Of a stretch of DNA of 64,000 nucleotides, positions 47,621 to 60,500 are shown piece after piece. Position 1 is the first letter of the stretch, and every line of letters starts with the position of its first letter. The position numbers and the translations under genes are program-made. Below the pieces are notes generated by a model that saw only the letters and a program-made list of their open reading frames with translations, did not search any database and was not told the DNA's origin. Source of the stretch: Pectinophora gossypiella (lineage: Eukaryota; Arthropoda; Insecta; Lepidoptera; Gelechiidae); assembly GCF_024362695.1 (NCBI RefSeq), contig NC_065404.1:6860604-6924603 (forward strand), in the 5' to 3' direction.

Positions 47621-47814
47621 ACTTCGCTGTCTGTATGTCCGTCCGTCTGTCTGTCGCCAGGCTGTATGACAAGAATTGCGATAGTTAGTGAGTTGAAATT
47701 TTCACTTATAATTAAACAACAAATACAAAAAACAAAATAAAATAAATATTTAACGGGGGCTCCCCTAAAACAAATGTGACTTTTTTGCCCTTTTTTGCTC
47801 GATATAAATACCTA

Positions 47815-48973
47815 GGGTAAGGTGGTGCAGGAGTGCGCACTTAAAGTTCAATTAGTTCTAAAAATAAAACAAAAGCAATTAGGAAAATCAACTCTATTAA
47901 ATATTATACAGTAACTAATAGACTATTATTTGGAATATATTATTTTTATCTATAATAATTATCTTTGGACGTATTTCAATTAAATCACAAAACGAGATTT
48001 GCGCACTCTTACACTCAGGTGTGTGTAAGAGTGCGCTATGAGACGGATAAGAGTGCGCAGTTTATTTGTCCACGCAAAAGGCACATATGTAAGCTCCTAC
48101 GCCTGTATACGCTGTACATTTTTCATGCCACCAGTTTTTGCATCCGGAGCACTCAATCTAGTCTTCATCAATAGGTTTTTTTATATATTACGTCGCACCC
48201 TCCACATTTCCACTTTTTTATTTTGGGAGCATTCTTAGGCTTTTTAGGCGTCTTAAAATCTAATCGAGGCTTTTTGGTTTTTTGTTCTACTTCTATCGGA
48301 AATGTAAGATCATATATTCCTGATTTGATTGCAATTAAAGTTCTGAGCAACCTCTTTCTTAAAGTAGATACCGCAATTCCAAGAGATTTAGCAACCGATC
48401 TCTTACTTCACCTCCATTGACGCATTTACGAGCTTCTTCTTTCTAATAACGAAAGTGGACAATTTTGTCGGTCAGTTTTCCTTTATCTTCTGGTAATGCT
48501 GCAAGTCAATAAAAATTGCATAAAAATTAGAAATCACTAAAATATCCACCGTAGTGTAAGAGTACGCACGCGCCATCTTACACACCCTCGTAGTGCGCAC
48601 TCTTACATTTTTTCTCAAATCGCAGTAATGACTTTACTAGCACCATCTCTGCGCAGCGATTATAATTATTTCTTTCGAGCGGCAAGTTGACAGGTTAGGT
48701 TGTTTAATAATTGTAATCAAATACTTGTAGTGGGTTGTTTTTTTAAAACAATCACACATTGAAATAGTTGATATTTAACATAAAAAGCATTAAAAAACTT
48801 CGGGCTTACCTGAGAGACACAGTTTTCACTCAATCGCGATTATTTTTGGGGAGCGTAAACCGGCATAGTAGGTGTTCAAAACATGATTGAAATTAGCAGC
48901 AAATATCTTTCAGTTTTTGCACAGAGCCATATGCGCACTCTTATCGCCTGCGCACTCTTGCACCACCTTACCC
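47815..48973. mobile_element. pogo-like DNA transposon, internally deleted
   Basis: 1159 bp with TIRs GGGTAAGGTGGTGCA...TGCACCACCTTACCC and a TA duplication (47813-47814, 48974-48975). Subterminal repeats of AAGAGTGCGCA occur near both ends (48000-48060, 48552-48605, 48930-48957), plausible transposase-binding sites. Encodes remnants of both ends of a pogo-type transposase but lacks the central DDE domain. Confidence 0.85.
48062..48460 (-). pseudogene. Decayed pogo-like transposase: helix-turn-helix plus PHD-type finger
   Basis: On the minus strand, 48401-48347 reads RSVAKSLGIAVSTLRKRL, a pogo-type N-terminal helix-turn-helix; VNGGEV lies just upstream in another frame. It runs on to KKPRLDFKTPKKPK and a Cys/His finger: CGGC (48206-48195), CSGC (48151-48140), HEKC (48127-48116) and CAFC (48085-48074), i.e. 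C4HC3 order. A frameshift separates CGGC from CSGC and a TAG stop stands at 48160-48158 where Trp is expected. The catalytic DDE core is absent between HTH and finger. Non-functional relic. Confidence 0.75.
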
Positions 48974-49050
48974 TACTGTTGTTTACGTAGTCAATGGTAC
49001 GGAACTGTTTGCGCGAGTTCGACTCGCACTTGGCCGGTATTTTAGTATTT

Positions 49051-51764
49051 ACTTACAAGATTTTTATACGACAGTGTTAAAACTATTTAAAGTAATGCAG
49101 TAGTGTTGTGATTTACGGGCAACCAAGCCTAGAAGGGGTCATTAGAACAAGGCGGGTCCGGAAAATCCAGTTCATATTTCACAAAATGGCTGCTGTATGC
49201 CGCCGTCCCTCAGTAACTAGGTGTCCCAACTCACAAGGAGAGATGTCGTTATATTTACACTCCCCTCCGTGAAGACATTGTCAGCAATAATAAATATTAA
49301 GAATAAAAAATACTGCAATAAAACCTGCATGATATTAACCACCGATAAAGTTCAGAATCCTCTCACCCATTCTCAAGTTCCATAAGCAAAATTTAAAGCC
49401 CCAGAATGTATTGCTGCATACAATTATAGCTCTTACCGATCACTCCCCTTCCCCTTCTTAACGGAGACATTCTTTAATGTCTCCTGTTGGAGAAAGATGA
49501 ATGGGTAGACATTTTTGTAAAGGTGTATGTTTTTGTTTACTGTTAGTAAAATTGCTTGTGGTTGGTCGACATAATGGCCCTTATTACACTTCACTATGTG
49601 ACTGCGGTTTCCTGTTGTTTTTTACAAGGGGGCTATACATTCTCAACTCATCTAATTAAAGACTGCAAGTAAGAATTCGTAAAAAAAAGAACGCAACACG
49701 GAACAACGAATATTGAAAAAGATATAACAAAAACAACGCCTAAAAACTGATCGTCGATAATAAACTCGTTGTGAGCAGAAAGGAGTGTCACAAAAACTGG
49801 TGTCGGTAGCGGGCGCGTGAAACACTATCTTCTAATCGACATAAAATGGTAGTCATTGAGGCGGCGAGAGCGGAAACAACAAATCTTTAGCTGTAAGCCG
49901 AGTCGCGGCTTCTCTAGCGACCTCTCACTTTTTGTCGACAATGCCGGAGGCTCCCAGCCCGCAGGCGAGGCGCGCGCTTGACAATTCGCCATCTCAACTT
50001 GCGCAACGGCAATTGGTATGCGGCATCTGACCCGCGAACTACCATAACAACATCCATAACAAACGATACGACCACCCAAGTCGTTTACGGAGATTGTGCA
50101 GATGCATCATAATTTACAATAAGAATTTGATTGGCATGATTTCTCTAGGAAATTTTATGTTCAGCCACCATAATATAACCGAGATTTAACTCGCATACAC
50201 AGCTGGACAAAAGCGGGACGATGTTAGTTACGTTCGTCCTAACAATTTTACAGGAACGAGTGAGGACGAAAATAAGAATACCATTAATAAGATTTATGCA
50301 CGTTTAGCTGTGGTCGCGCGCGTCGATTTGTGCTCTCGAACACGGGCAATTGCGCGCATGCGTTAATGGCGACACTCGGCGCACCGTACGATATATTACC
50401 GCAATGATATATGGCCACCGACATCGTCCATCATTCTACCACCCAAAAGTTAGCGGAAAAGTCGAGAGCGAGCAAAAGAACATCGAGAAATGCATACGAG
50501 TCGCTTTAATGAGCAGATACCGAAGACAGAAATAAGGAGCGCCTGTTTACAACGTCTCGTTATTGTTATGACATTGTTAAAGTGCACGTCCATGGTTGAA
50601 ATGCAGACATTTCTCATAGATTAATGCCACACGGAGCTCGGCGCGTGAATGAAAGGTTGCACTATTAATAATGTTAAGATTGTACATTCTCACAATATGC
50701 GTCGGAAACTTGGAAATACCGAACATTCCTAAAACGACGCTACTCAAATGTAGCATCTACAACTTTGCAACTTCTTATACTAAGATTGTTTTAAAATGGC
50801 TAATGATATAATTAGTAGAGTTGCACACGTTTAAAATTAGTGGGTTCGTAGCTAAACGAGCGCGAAGAGTTGCAGCAGTGCGCGAACGCATGTCGTCTTA
50901 ATTAGACCGGCATGAGGCGAGGTGCGAACTCGTCAATCATTGTTCCCTGCGCCTGCGCGCCGCCGTAAGATGAATCTGCTCAACGGACTATTGGAACTTT
51001 CTCGACCATGCATCCTTGTAATCCTTTTATTAAAGACAGCTCACTTGTAAAATTACCGTAGCCAGCAATAAACGATGTGTGAGAGTAGTTATCTTTCTTA
51101 CTTTGGAAATATACATAGTTTCGTGTTGCAGTTGACGTTGCGACCTAAGTACCTTTATAAAAGGTATCATCTTAGTGTTGTAACTTCCTCAATCGCCACC
51201 ATCTTTTGCGCGTTAAAGACGGCTGTTCCTCTAATGGACTTTTCATCAAACTCTAGTCGAGATGTTGAACGTAGAGGTTGTGCCGACGTAGATAAGCGTT
51301 GGAGCAATATCGCGTGTTGGTGCAATAGGGAGCCGTCACACCATTAGCGCATGTTATCACGTAGCGATAGACCCGCGCAGCCAATCCGAGCGCTGCCGTC
51401 TAATTACACAGGAAAGCGCTTTATTAATAGCAATTACACCGGCCGCCATATTGCCGCGATTTAATTAACTTATCGCTGATTACAGACAGATGGCGCGAGT
51501 GCAGATCCTGACCGGCCTCTCATTAGACGGGTTTGGTACTCAACTGGTACGTGATAATGATTTAGAGTTTTGCGAGACTAGAGCTAAGAGGCCAAGAATC
51601 AATTAATGCTGCTCAGTTTGATAATTATGCTGTCAGTTAGGATATTTTTATTGAGTTGGTACTATAGTAGGTGTATCGCAGTGCTCTACGTAGCTACGTG
51701 TCTACATTCTATAACCGCGCTTCTGTTTTTCATACAACTTTAAAAACAAGCTATAGCTAAAATA
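49051..51764. other. Gene-free, repeat-poor stretch
   Basis: Unique-looking DNA with patches of higher CpG (for example 49950-50060, 50300-50400, 50860-50970). The 84-codon minus ORF at 49825-50079 has no recognisable domain. Confidence 0.4.
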
Positions 51765-51911
51765 GCCGTTGGTCCCGGTTACTACTTACTGATGTTAGTA
51801 CTCGTTACATGAGCCATGTCAGGGGCGTTTGGCGGCTCAATAGTAACCCCGGCAACAGGGTTGATGGGGTTGGTAATCCACCTCACAACCCACGCGATAG
51901 AAGAAGAAGTA
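51765..51911 (+). repeat. tRNA-derived SINE, family 1, tail part
   Basis: GCCGTTGGTCCCGGTTACTA through CACAACCCACGCGATAGAAGAAGAAG. The only clear SINE between 44.8 and 57.4 kb. Confidence 0.85.
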
Positions 51912-54900
51912 TAGCTAAAATAATGCAAATTGTAATGTGCTACATTAGACATGAGCAGCGCTACACGTTAACACTGTATAATAAGAAATAATAAATTATT
52001 TCACACAGAAGCATAAAGAACTCACTAAAGCACTGCACTTGACCACATATATTATACAGTGCGTAATGTAGTGCTTATGTAGCTAGGAGCACCGCACTCC
52101 CTCTATTACCTCGAATTAGCCCTAAGTGATTTTTGCCGCATAATACCAGTGACAACAATCCTTGCCGGTGGCCAATGAATATTTCATACCGTATAATAGG
52201 GCCACTTACAGCTAATTTTATAGTTTAAACGCTGACTTACAATATGCCACACAGAAGGGAAAAAATCTGGTTGCGTTATCACCGTGATCTTGAGTTCCTT
52301 GAGCTTTGCCGGTTTAATGTAAGTTTATCGCATGAGTAATAATAGAGTGCCAATGTTTTTGCACTTTAGAGTGTATATTTTGTTGTGACATAACATAGCT
52401 TTACGCTTGTATTCCCGAGAGGTAGGTAGAGGTGCATATACCACACCCACTCCACGTCAGCTATGTTTAAATAATAGGGAGCGAGACTATATAAAAAAGC
52501 CTATAGAAAAACTTAAATATCCGGAAATATCTTTCACGTGGTCATTGAGGTATTATATAATAAGCCAATAGTTTAACATCCTCAATTAAAAGATATATAT
52601 CTACCGGTATTTATAATATAGTATAACGTAGTACAAGCAGGCCCTAATAACACAACAGAGACAAACTACTCAAGACGATTGCAAATCATCAATCTTTTAG
52701 TGTGAAGTTCGAGTTTCAGTGTCGTATCACGGCGACGCGACGTCACAGCGTCATGTCATGACGGATGCGCGGGTGTCGTGTCAGACACGCCAGTCTGGTG
52801 TGTCAGATATTATTTGACACGACACGACACGGTCACGACTCGTCGACTGCAACGCGTTTGAAATCTCACACCAATACTGACTATTAACATCACATTTACC
52901 TTATGCATCATTTAAGTTAATTAAATTTTGGCTGCAGTAATAGTTATGAATAAACTGTAGACGCAAAATAATACCAAGGTTTTGGTTCAATGAGACAGAT
53001 TTGAAATATACATAATATTATACAGAGCTAAATAAAATTAAATATCAAATAATAATATACCTACCTGAATACAAAAATTATTGGCTGGAAAAACCATAAT
53101 ATGTATGGAAAATTAGTTGTTCGCCGTCTGTTAATTTAAGGCTTGGAAAATACGTAAATTTTAATAGATTGAAACGTGGAATTTCACTGAACGTATCCAT
53201 GGGATATGGCTATAAAGGAAAAGGGCGTATCAGTGGCGCTGACGCGTGAGTGACGCGATGACAAATGACCGCGAGTCGACCTACGAGATTATTACTGAAG
53301 AGCCACCAAGATCGCTCGTACTGCTGCAAACTGTCATTTTTTATCCCCGTATAATTAATTACACCATCATCAGCCTGTCTCTCTACATCAACAGAGTTGG
53401 CGTGATTCAATCAAATAATTAAATTAAAACTACAAAAAACTGTGTTGACTTTATACGCTCTCACGCTGTCTCGCGTTAGATAGTGTCGTTTCCGTTTCAG
53501 TCAAACCGAGTTATTTTAAGACTGAAAGTATACTATAATAAATCATAGCGTTCTGTACAGTTTGATATCAGATGAAGATGTTGATAAAGTTCAATGTTGT
53601 GTTAGTTCCACGTGTTAATTAAACAGAGGCTTAAAATATTCTTCATATATGGGAGAAAGCAAGATTGATGTGTATTAGAGGCACCTAATGAGTGTAGGGG
53701 CGGGGCTGGGCGGCGGCTGCGGCGCTCAGTGAAATATCGTCTTCCTGGGAGGTCCGGGTTCTAGGCCGCGTCACATTTTCGACACTCGCACGATTTTGTC
53801 AATCTCGCTGATTAATATCTGCGCCTGCCCAAACGAGATCTCAGATAAACTCCCGCGCGGTGTGGTGCCGTCACGGCCCGATACACACTTGCCAATGCAA
53901 GTAAAAAACTAGATACAACAGATACGAAAAACAAACCATTTGAATAAAGAACAACCTCGAATAATTAAGATTTGTTTAACAAAATGTTCAACTGATAGTT
54001 CAACGGAGTTTCGAAACAACATGCTGATCACGTAAAAACCGTGTTCGCACGAACACAAATTATAAGTTTTGTCGACGAACGCGCGTAGCAAATAAAACAT
54101 TTCTACAATGCAACACGGTAGCCATTATACAGCAGATGTTGTGTGTAAGTATTTATTAGCGGCGACATAATTAGTGAATTTAAACAAATATTACTTAAGC
54201 GTACAATTTTAATTGCGGTTTGTTGGTGTAATGACACACTGTGCTTTTGCCTATTCAAAACCGCCATGCGTTATTTCAATTATATTATTGGCTTAGGGCG
54301 AAATTTAATACTGAATGTGAATAAATTTCATAGTCTATGCCATCTAAAATTTTGCATATTGCTTATCATCTCGAGGTTTGTAACGTGATGGTTTTATAGG
54401 TATTGGGTTGTAACCTATTGTCATTTTATTAAACGATTAATCAAAATCTTTGAATAGAACTACCAAATTAGCTGCAACGTCTTGTATGTATTTGGTTACC
54501 GCACGATCGATCTAAGATGCACATACGCAATATCAATGAGTAGTCACTTCAAAAAAAGGTAACTGCTGTTGCTGTCGGAGTGCTAGGATTCTACAGTGGG
54601 GCATTCCAGCGGATCATTGTTGGTTGGCATTAGAGTGATGAAATGCCAGGATTGCTAGGAGGCGGAACTGTCTAGATGTGTGGTATCCGCGAGGAATGTG
54701 GCGCGGATGGCGACGACTTGACAAGAAACCTACGCAGACCACGTCATAACCAAGAAATAGGTGACGCTAGACACGATAGTTTGAGATAATTAATGTTCTA
54801 AATTCAAAATATATATTTTTCAAAATTGGCTTACAAACTTAGCGCTATTTGAACGTCAAAAAATTAAATAACATATTATGTAACTAGCTGTAAAACTACT

Positions 54901-57419
54901 ACCACATCGGAATCTGTAACGCTGAGGGAAAGACGTGGCCAGAAAACCTCCCAGCACAGGGCCCTATTCCTTTCTTTCCTTTCTTTTCTTTTTTTTTAAA
55001 TCCAGTTTGTATTACATAATTTATAGACTTAAATACAATGGTATTCCAGTTACAGTCGGTGGAAGGAAAGTGAAAAATAAAGAGTTTGTGTGACTGTGTT
55101 GTATTGCGTTGCTTTGAAATTTAAAAAAATCATGTCGTTGATGAGTTCAGTGCCGTGTCTACTCCAAAGATAAAAGTGATAGAGCGTGAATTGCTAGCAT
55201 TATACAAAATAATACAATAACGAAAAGTTTTTACACTATGACAAAATTTTACCTGTGAATTTCAATTTCTGGTAAATTTAAAATGGTTACTGTTGAGTTG
55301 AAATAGTGAGTTAACAACAAAACAAGTAACCAAATTACTGCTATTGGAACACTTACGATGGGTAACTGTTATAGGTGGAAATTAATGGTAGGTATCGTGT
55401 ACTAGTTTCACAAGTGTTGACTTTAAAGACTGATAAAGAAGAAGAAGTGTTGACTTTAGGGAAAGAATTTTCGTTTGTATTGTGATGAACATTTTCTTGT
55501 AAGCATGAATTTTTTCACTTCACATTCCTCATGATCCTACTCTCATGCTGTAATCGACATAGTGCTAGGTAAGCTTTGTTTTAGTAAATATTCTTATTTA
55601 GTTAAGTAATTTTTATTTAATAATGTTGTAAAAAAGTAAACATTTTAACCCGTGCAGGTAGTAGAATCACGTATCACGACGATTTAACTAACATCATCTT
55701 ATCATCAAAATTTTAGTTTAAACACATGGAAGTGTCCATTAACTTCTAAAGTGAAGCTGTTTGAACAGGAAGCAGTGGCAATATTTCAGCGCATAAACTA
55801 GGTAGTTGGTCACAGAGTAGTGGCAATAAGTAGGTATAATAAAGCTGGTATAATCTCGAAGCGACAGAATCTGGAGGCGGGGACGCGGTGCGGCGCGCGC
55901 GAAATTCCACCACCTCCTGTTGTTTCTATTGTTCGCGTTTTACTGCACTAATGGTGTCACATTGCATAGCGAACGATGTCAGAACGCGATCACACGTTTT
56001 GTTCGTAGCGTATTTCGGTCGTTTCGGAATTTTTACCCGATGAATAACGCTCGTTGGTCGATTGTTGAACCGTTCGAACGTGGTTCGAACTGAGATATTA
56101 ACAACTGTCTTTGTTAATGTTTCATATTTTCATGATTTGACAGTTTTTCTTCATTTTACCTATTTTCTACCGTCTAATCTAAGCAGAGTTACTTTCGAAG
56201 TGTAATTAAATACGTCTTCCAGTTTTGTGTTAAAGTTTTATTATAGAAGAAACACAAAAACCTTAATTTATTTTACCGTATCGCACAGTTACAAAATACA
56301 AGTCAAAAATGTAGTTCAAAACTTCCTATTCAAACCGTAGCGGAGTTGTACGAATTATTCCTTGCAAATCCGGCGCTAATTCCCGCAAAGCCCCCAATTT
56401 GGAGTCACGTTCGTACATACGCCGACAGCTACAACCTACTTATACGAGTACGAAGGTACAACCACACCTGTGTGCTTACGTTTAGCGCCGAGGAGTTTCG
56501 CAAGTCGACACCGAAATTGGGAAGTTTGGCGACAATATTGCGAAAACTGTCGCCCACCTCACCCCTCCTCCTTTATTTAGGTTTCGCATCTTTACTGCTT
56601 CGTGTTAAGAATGCTTTACCTCGTTAGGTAGGTACTTGTATTTCGTACATTGTATTTTTGTTTTGAAATATAGACATAACAATAATTTTAAAGAGATAAG
56701 AGAGGGAGCTAAATGTAAAAATTATTCAAGTAAATAAGACGAAATATTAAAAACGTATTAGTATAGCTGGTTATTAGTAATTTTGAATTACGCGTCTTAG
56801 CAAAAACATCACGCCTATTTTTTACGAGTTAAAATGTATGTGTATGAACGACATATGAGGCATAACATTTGAAACTCATACGTGCATGTCCCATATGTGG
56901 GGCACATTTTTTCTTGCCATAATGTGTCTATGTATATAAATTCCAAAGTCTTTATCGAAAAATAACATTGCACGTGAGGGGTTGATATCTAATTTTCAGT
57001 TACACAGTGAACGTGTTAAGTTTAGGTAGTACCTAACACTGAAACAGCGGTTTCACTTTACATTTTCGATCATTGTTATCAATAAACGATGATTGTAGGT
57101 AGTTCTAAGGTCTGTTTTTGAATTTTAGTACGGATCACTAAAAAGGGTGGAACATGTCTAGTCTGTTTTCATTTCCCGAGGGAGGCATTGCAATGGCGTC
57201 CGGCTCATATCAACAATACAACACTGCCCTTGCTATCTCTAAACTTTTTCTGAAAACATTTCTTGTCATTTCGGTACTTATGTTTTTTAAGTACCAGTCG
57301 AGTAGACAAATGTTTTTCCATTTCAGATTCAGTTTATACCTATATGAACATTATAGTAGAGTCAGTTGAAAAACAAATTAAATCTCAAAAATAGAAATAT
57401 AATAATATTGCAATGCTCT
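51912..57419. other. Gene-free, repeat-poor stretch
   Basis: 5.5 kb with no supported gene. Features of note: a dyad-rich CG segment at 52725-52850, G/C-rich patches at 53698-53735 and 55870-55915, a polypyrimidine run at 54965-55000. The 93-codon ORF at 56346-56627 has no recognisable domain. Confidence 0.4.
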
Positions 57420-57522
57420 AACTAACAGAAATCTCGGTGAGCGCGGGCACTTAGTTCAACTTGATCAGATGTACCTCTGACCACCCCAATTGGGATATAG
57501 TCGTGAGATTATGTTATGTTGC
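57420..57522 (+). repeat. SINE family 5 fragment
   Basis: AACAGAAATCTCGGTGAGCG and CCCCAATTGGGATATAGTCG match the 5365-5490 and 5600-5655 copies. Confidence 0.6.
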
Positions 57523-60500
57523 AAATGAAAAATCCGCAGGTACTAATAAGACAGCCTTGATACAGCCTTATGTATTTTTAAAACTATCATGCTTGTCTAA
57601 CAAAATAGAATACAATAGAAATGCAAACAAACCCTAGCTCCCCGTTTTCAGTAGTCAGTCACATCTCATATATGATCTCAACATTAGGTACGCCGACGTC
57701 TGGACGTGCCTTGTGTCTGCGGCTGCTAATGTCGTCAGTTGGGGGAGTGGGGTGGCCCCCCCTCACGTACTGACTGTTAAAACGCGACATGTCAACGAGG
57801 GGGGGTTCAACCGCGATGGAGACCCGCTGATAATGTCGCGACCTCGAGCTTTACGAGACCTAGCGATTGTTTTGACGAGATACATGAATATACTAGAATG
57901 TTCTCGAATTTTTCGTGATTGGTATTTATGGGAAAAGGATTAAAATATTTAATTTAAATCAATCTATCAAGAAATACCTCCTTGTTTTGTTGTAAGTGCG
58001 ATTCCGTTTAATAAAACAAAATTTAAGAATAAGTATACGTGTGTAGGTGTTTAAAAAGTATTATGTAGCAGGATTTTCAACTTTACGGTTGATATAGAAA
58101 CACTATTATAAAAAAATATATTTAAACAATTATTTTTGTGTACAAGAAATTGTTATGTCTATTGCACAGGAACATACCGAAGAATGTACTTAACTTTGAG
58201 GGACGGAGTCATCCCCCTTGTATTCGTTAAGATATCACTAACAACCTGTATATCGCTTGAACTCCATTCAGACCCGTGTAGAAACACAGCTCATAGAAAT
58301 AACTTGCCACCGTTTTGGCAATTCAATAAACATACCTATGTCTAAATTAATTTTCCTACATTGCCATTGCACAATGAATAATATCAAAAACAAAAGAGTG
58401 CCCACGTATAGAAAGAGTTAGGTCACCGGCGCCAACGCGAGATGAGCAGCGAGTATGTCACTCGTCAGTCTTTGATGGTGCATCAAAGGCTCACGACGTC
58501 GCCACTAGTCACCAACCACCGGCACACTTGGTGGTCGACTCAGAATGTTCCAAATACGAAATGCAATAATATAAAAAATAAAAATATTTATTCAGAAAAA
58601 CAGTATCAATATTTTAAAAGGACAATATTATATTGAGTCTAAGTTTACATTTTGTCGTAAGAATCATGTGCATTGGTTAATAAATACTGTCTAAGTCTGT
58701 TCTCTCGACAAAAATGGAGAACAACTAATAGGTTGTGGTGGATTATGTTCTAAGTAAGTGATATGGGGCATTTATTGTATAATTTTTGATATGTGAACGA
58801 AGAAAAGAACGAAAATAAACACAAATTGAGAAAAGCTAAAAAAATAATGGATATCGAAACGGACAAGACTATTTTCAATATACTTATGGAAGAAAACGGA
58901 GTCAATCCAGACAATTGTAAACGTACTTATTCTGGTCATTTGAATAATTGAAAATCACATGAGACTTAGTGAAAAGATCTCTTACGTTTCTCAATACCTT
59001 ATACCGTAAGATTCCGGTAAAGCGTGATTACGACGTCACACAATTACTAGGCTGCATTCTGCACTGAAATTCATTCCCCAAATTACTTGGGTGTCCAATT
59101 AGTGAAATTGCAGGATGCACATGCAAGTCTCAGTTGCGTAATTGTAGTAATCACTTTTGATTTAGTTCCGTGGCGAGCACATTAATAGGAGCGCCGGATG
59201 TCAACAGAGCTGGGCGGTAGGGCCGAGTACCTACATAAACATTTTCCGCGTACTTACTTCCATAAATTAGTTCCCGCGAAGGCGCGGTATAAATATCCGC
59301 GAAACTGCGACCACTCGCTCATTACGTACTAATAGTTTTATTTATCGGCTTCCTGCTCACTCCACAACAGGCAACCAGCACCGAGAACTTCCACTAATTG
59401 CTTGTTACAGTATAACCACCTAATTTACTAAAGAAACAAGCGCCCATGAATTTATTATATCTTACCCCTTTTACTAAACAATCGACATTATATTCCAAGG
59501 TATCGATGTAATAAACGGTGCTGTTACAGATAGAGAAAACAGTCATCAAAATAATAAGCACCTTCCGCTGTCGAACAACAGCCGTAGTCTGGGCGAAAAT
59601 TCCAAATTACATGTTACTAAGTTTCCCAGACGTTTATCCGAAAAAAAAAGTTGTTCGATAATCACCTATCATTACCAGCGGGAGGTGTCGGAGTAACGCG
59701 CATACAAAGGGTGCCACCACCGGAAGAAAACGACGAAAATTAAAAGTTTCCTCCAAACAAACCAACAGCTGTCATATTAAACCGTCAAAGTAAAGATTAC
59801 GAATAAAATATTCACGGTGAAAGCGGGGTTCAGTCCGTGGTTATGTAAATAAGTGGCTACGAAAATGTACATAATTAGTTTACACGTTTTCTCCGAGACA
59901 CCCCGTTGTTGCCCCCGCCTCCCCCGGCATATTGCGGCGAGGGGTGCGCGGGGGCGAGATTAGCCCGCGATACACTTGCTAAGGGTACATTTACATGAAT
60001 CACACATCTATTACACGCTGTATTCAAATAGGCTGCATGTGTTCTCTTCACATAACCTAGATAACAACAGATAGGGTTGTGCTGTGTGCTTGAAATATTA
60101 ATGTATGTATCGGAAATTAAAAACACATGTTGTCGTGGAGGTTTTTAATTTTCTTTTTTTATTCTATTATTATGGTTCTCCACGCATTTATAATTAATGA
60201 GTTAATGGAATGTCAAAGTGGAATTAATGTCAACTAATCAACTTATAATGCTAGGTGAATCAACGTGTATTTTATAGGAAGGACATAATAAAGTATGGGG
60301 TTAGCATGTTTATCTAGCTATTTATTTAAATAACTGGTCTAGGGGTTGCCATCCCGGTTGGCTCGAGTGACAGGTAATTTCTTAATAAGATGCCTACAAA
60401 ATAAAGTGAATTCGCGATGTGACGGGTGCGGGTGTCGGGTGTCAGACGTCGGTGTCGCCGCGTCAACGTCGCCGGGTGTCGTCCTGTACCTAGAGGGCGC

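Larger units (their letters stand above)
47350..49050 (+). mobile_element. Interspersed repeat (AGGGTTCCGTACC type) split by two insertions
   Basis: Recognisable segments at 47351-47395, 47621-47812 (CTTCGCTGTCTG..., CAGGCTGTATGAC) and 48976-49045 (GGTACGGAAC, CGACTCGCACTTGGCCGGTA). This is a common lepidopteran dispersed repeat as far as I remember. It is cut by a LINE 3' end (47396-47620) and a pogo-like element (47815-48973). Confidence 0.7.

Noticed and set aside
59287..59299. TATA-box-like GGTATAAATATCC
   Set aside because: No ORF, initiator or exon could be linked to it.
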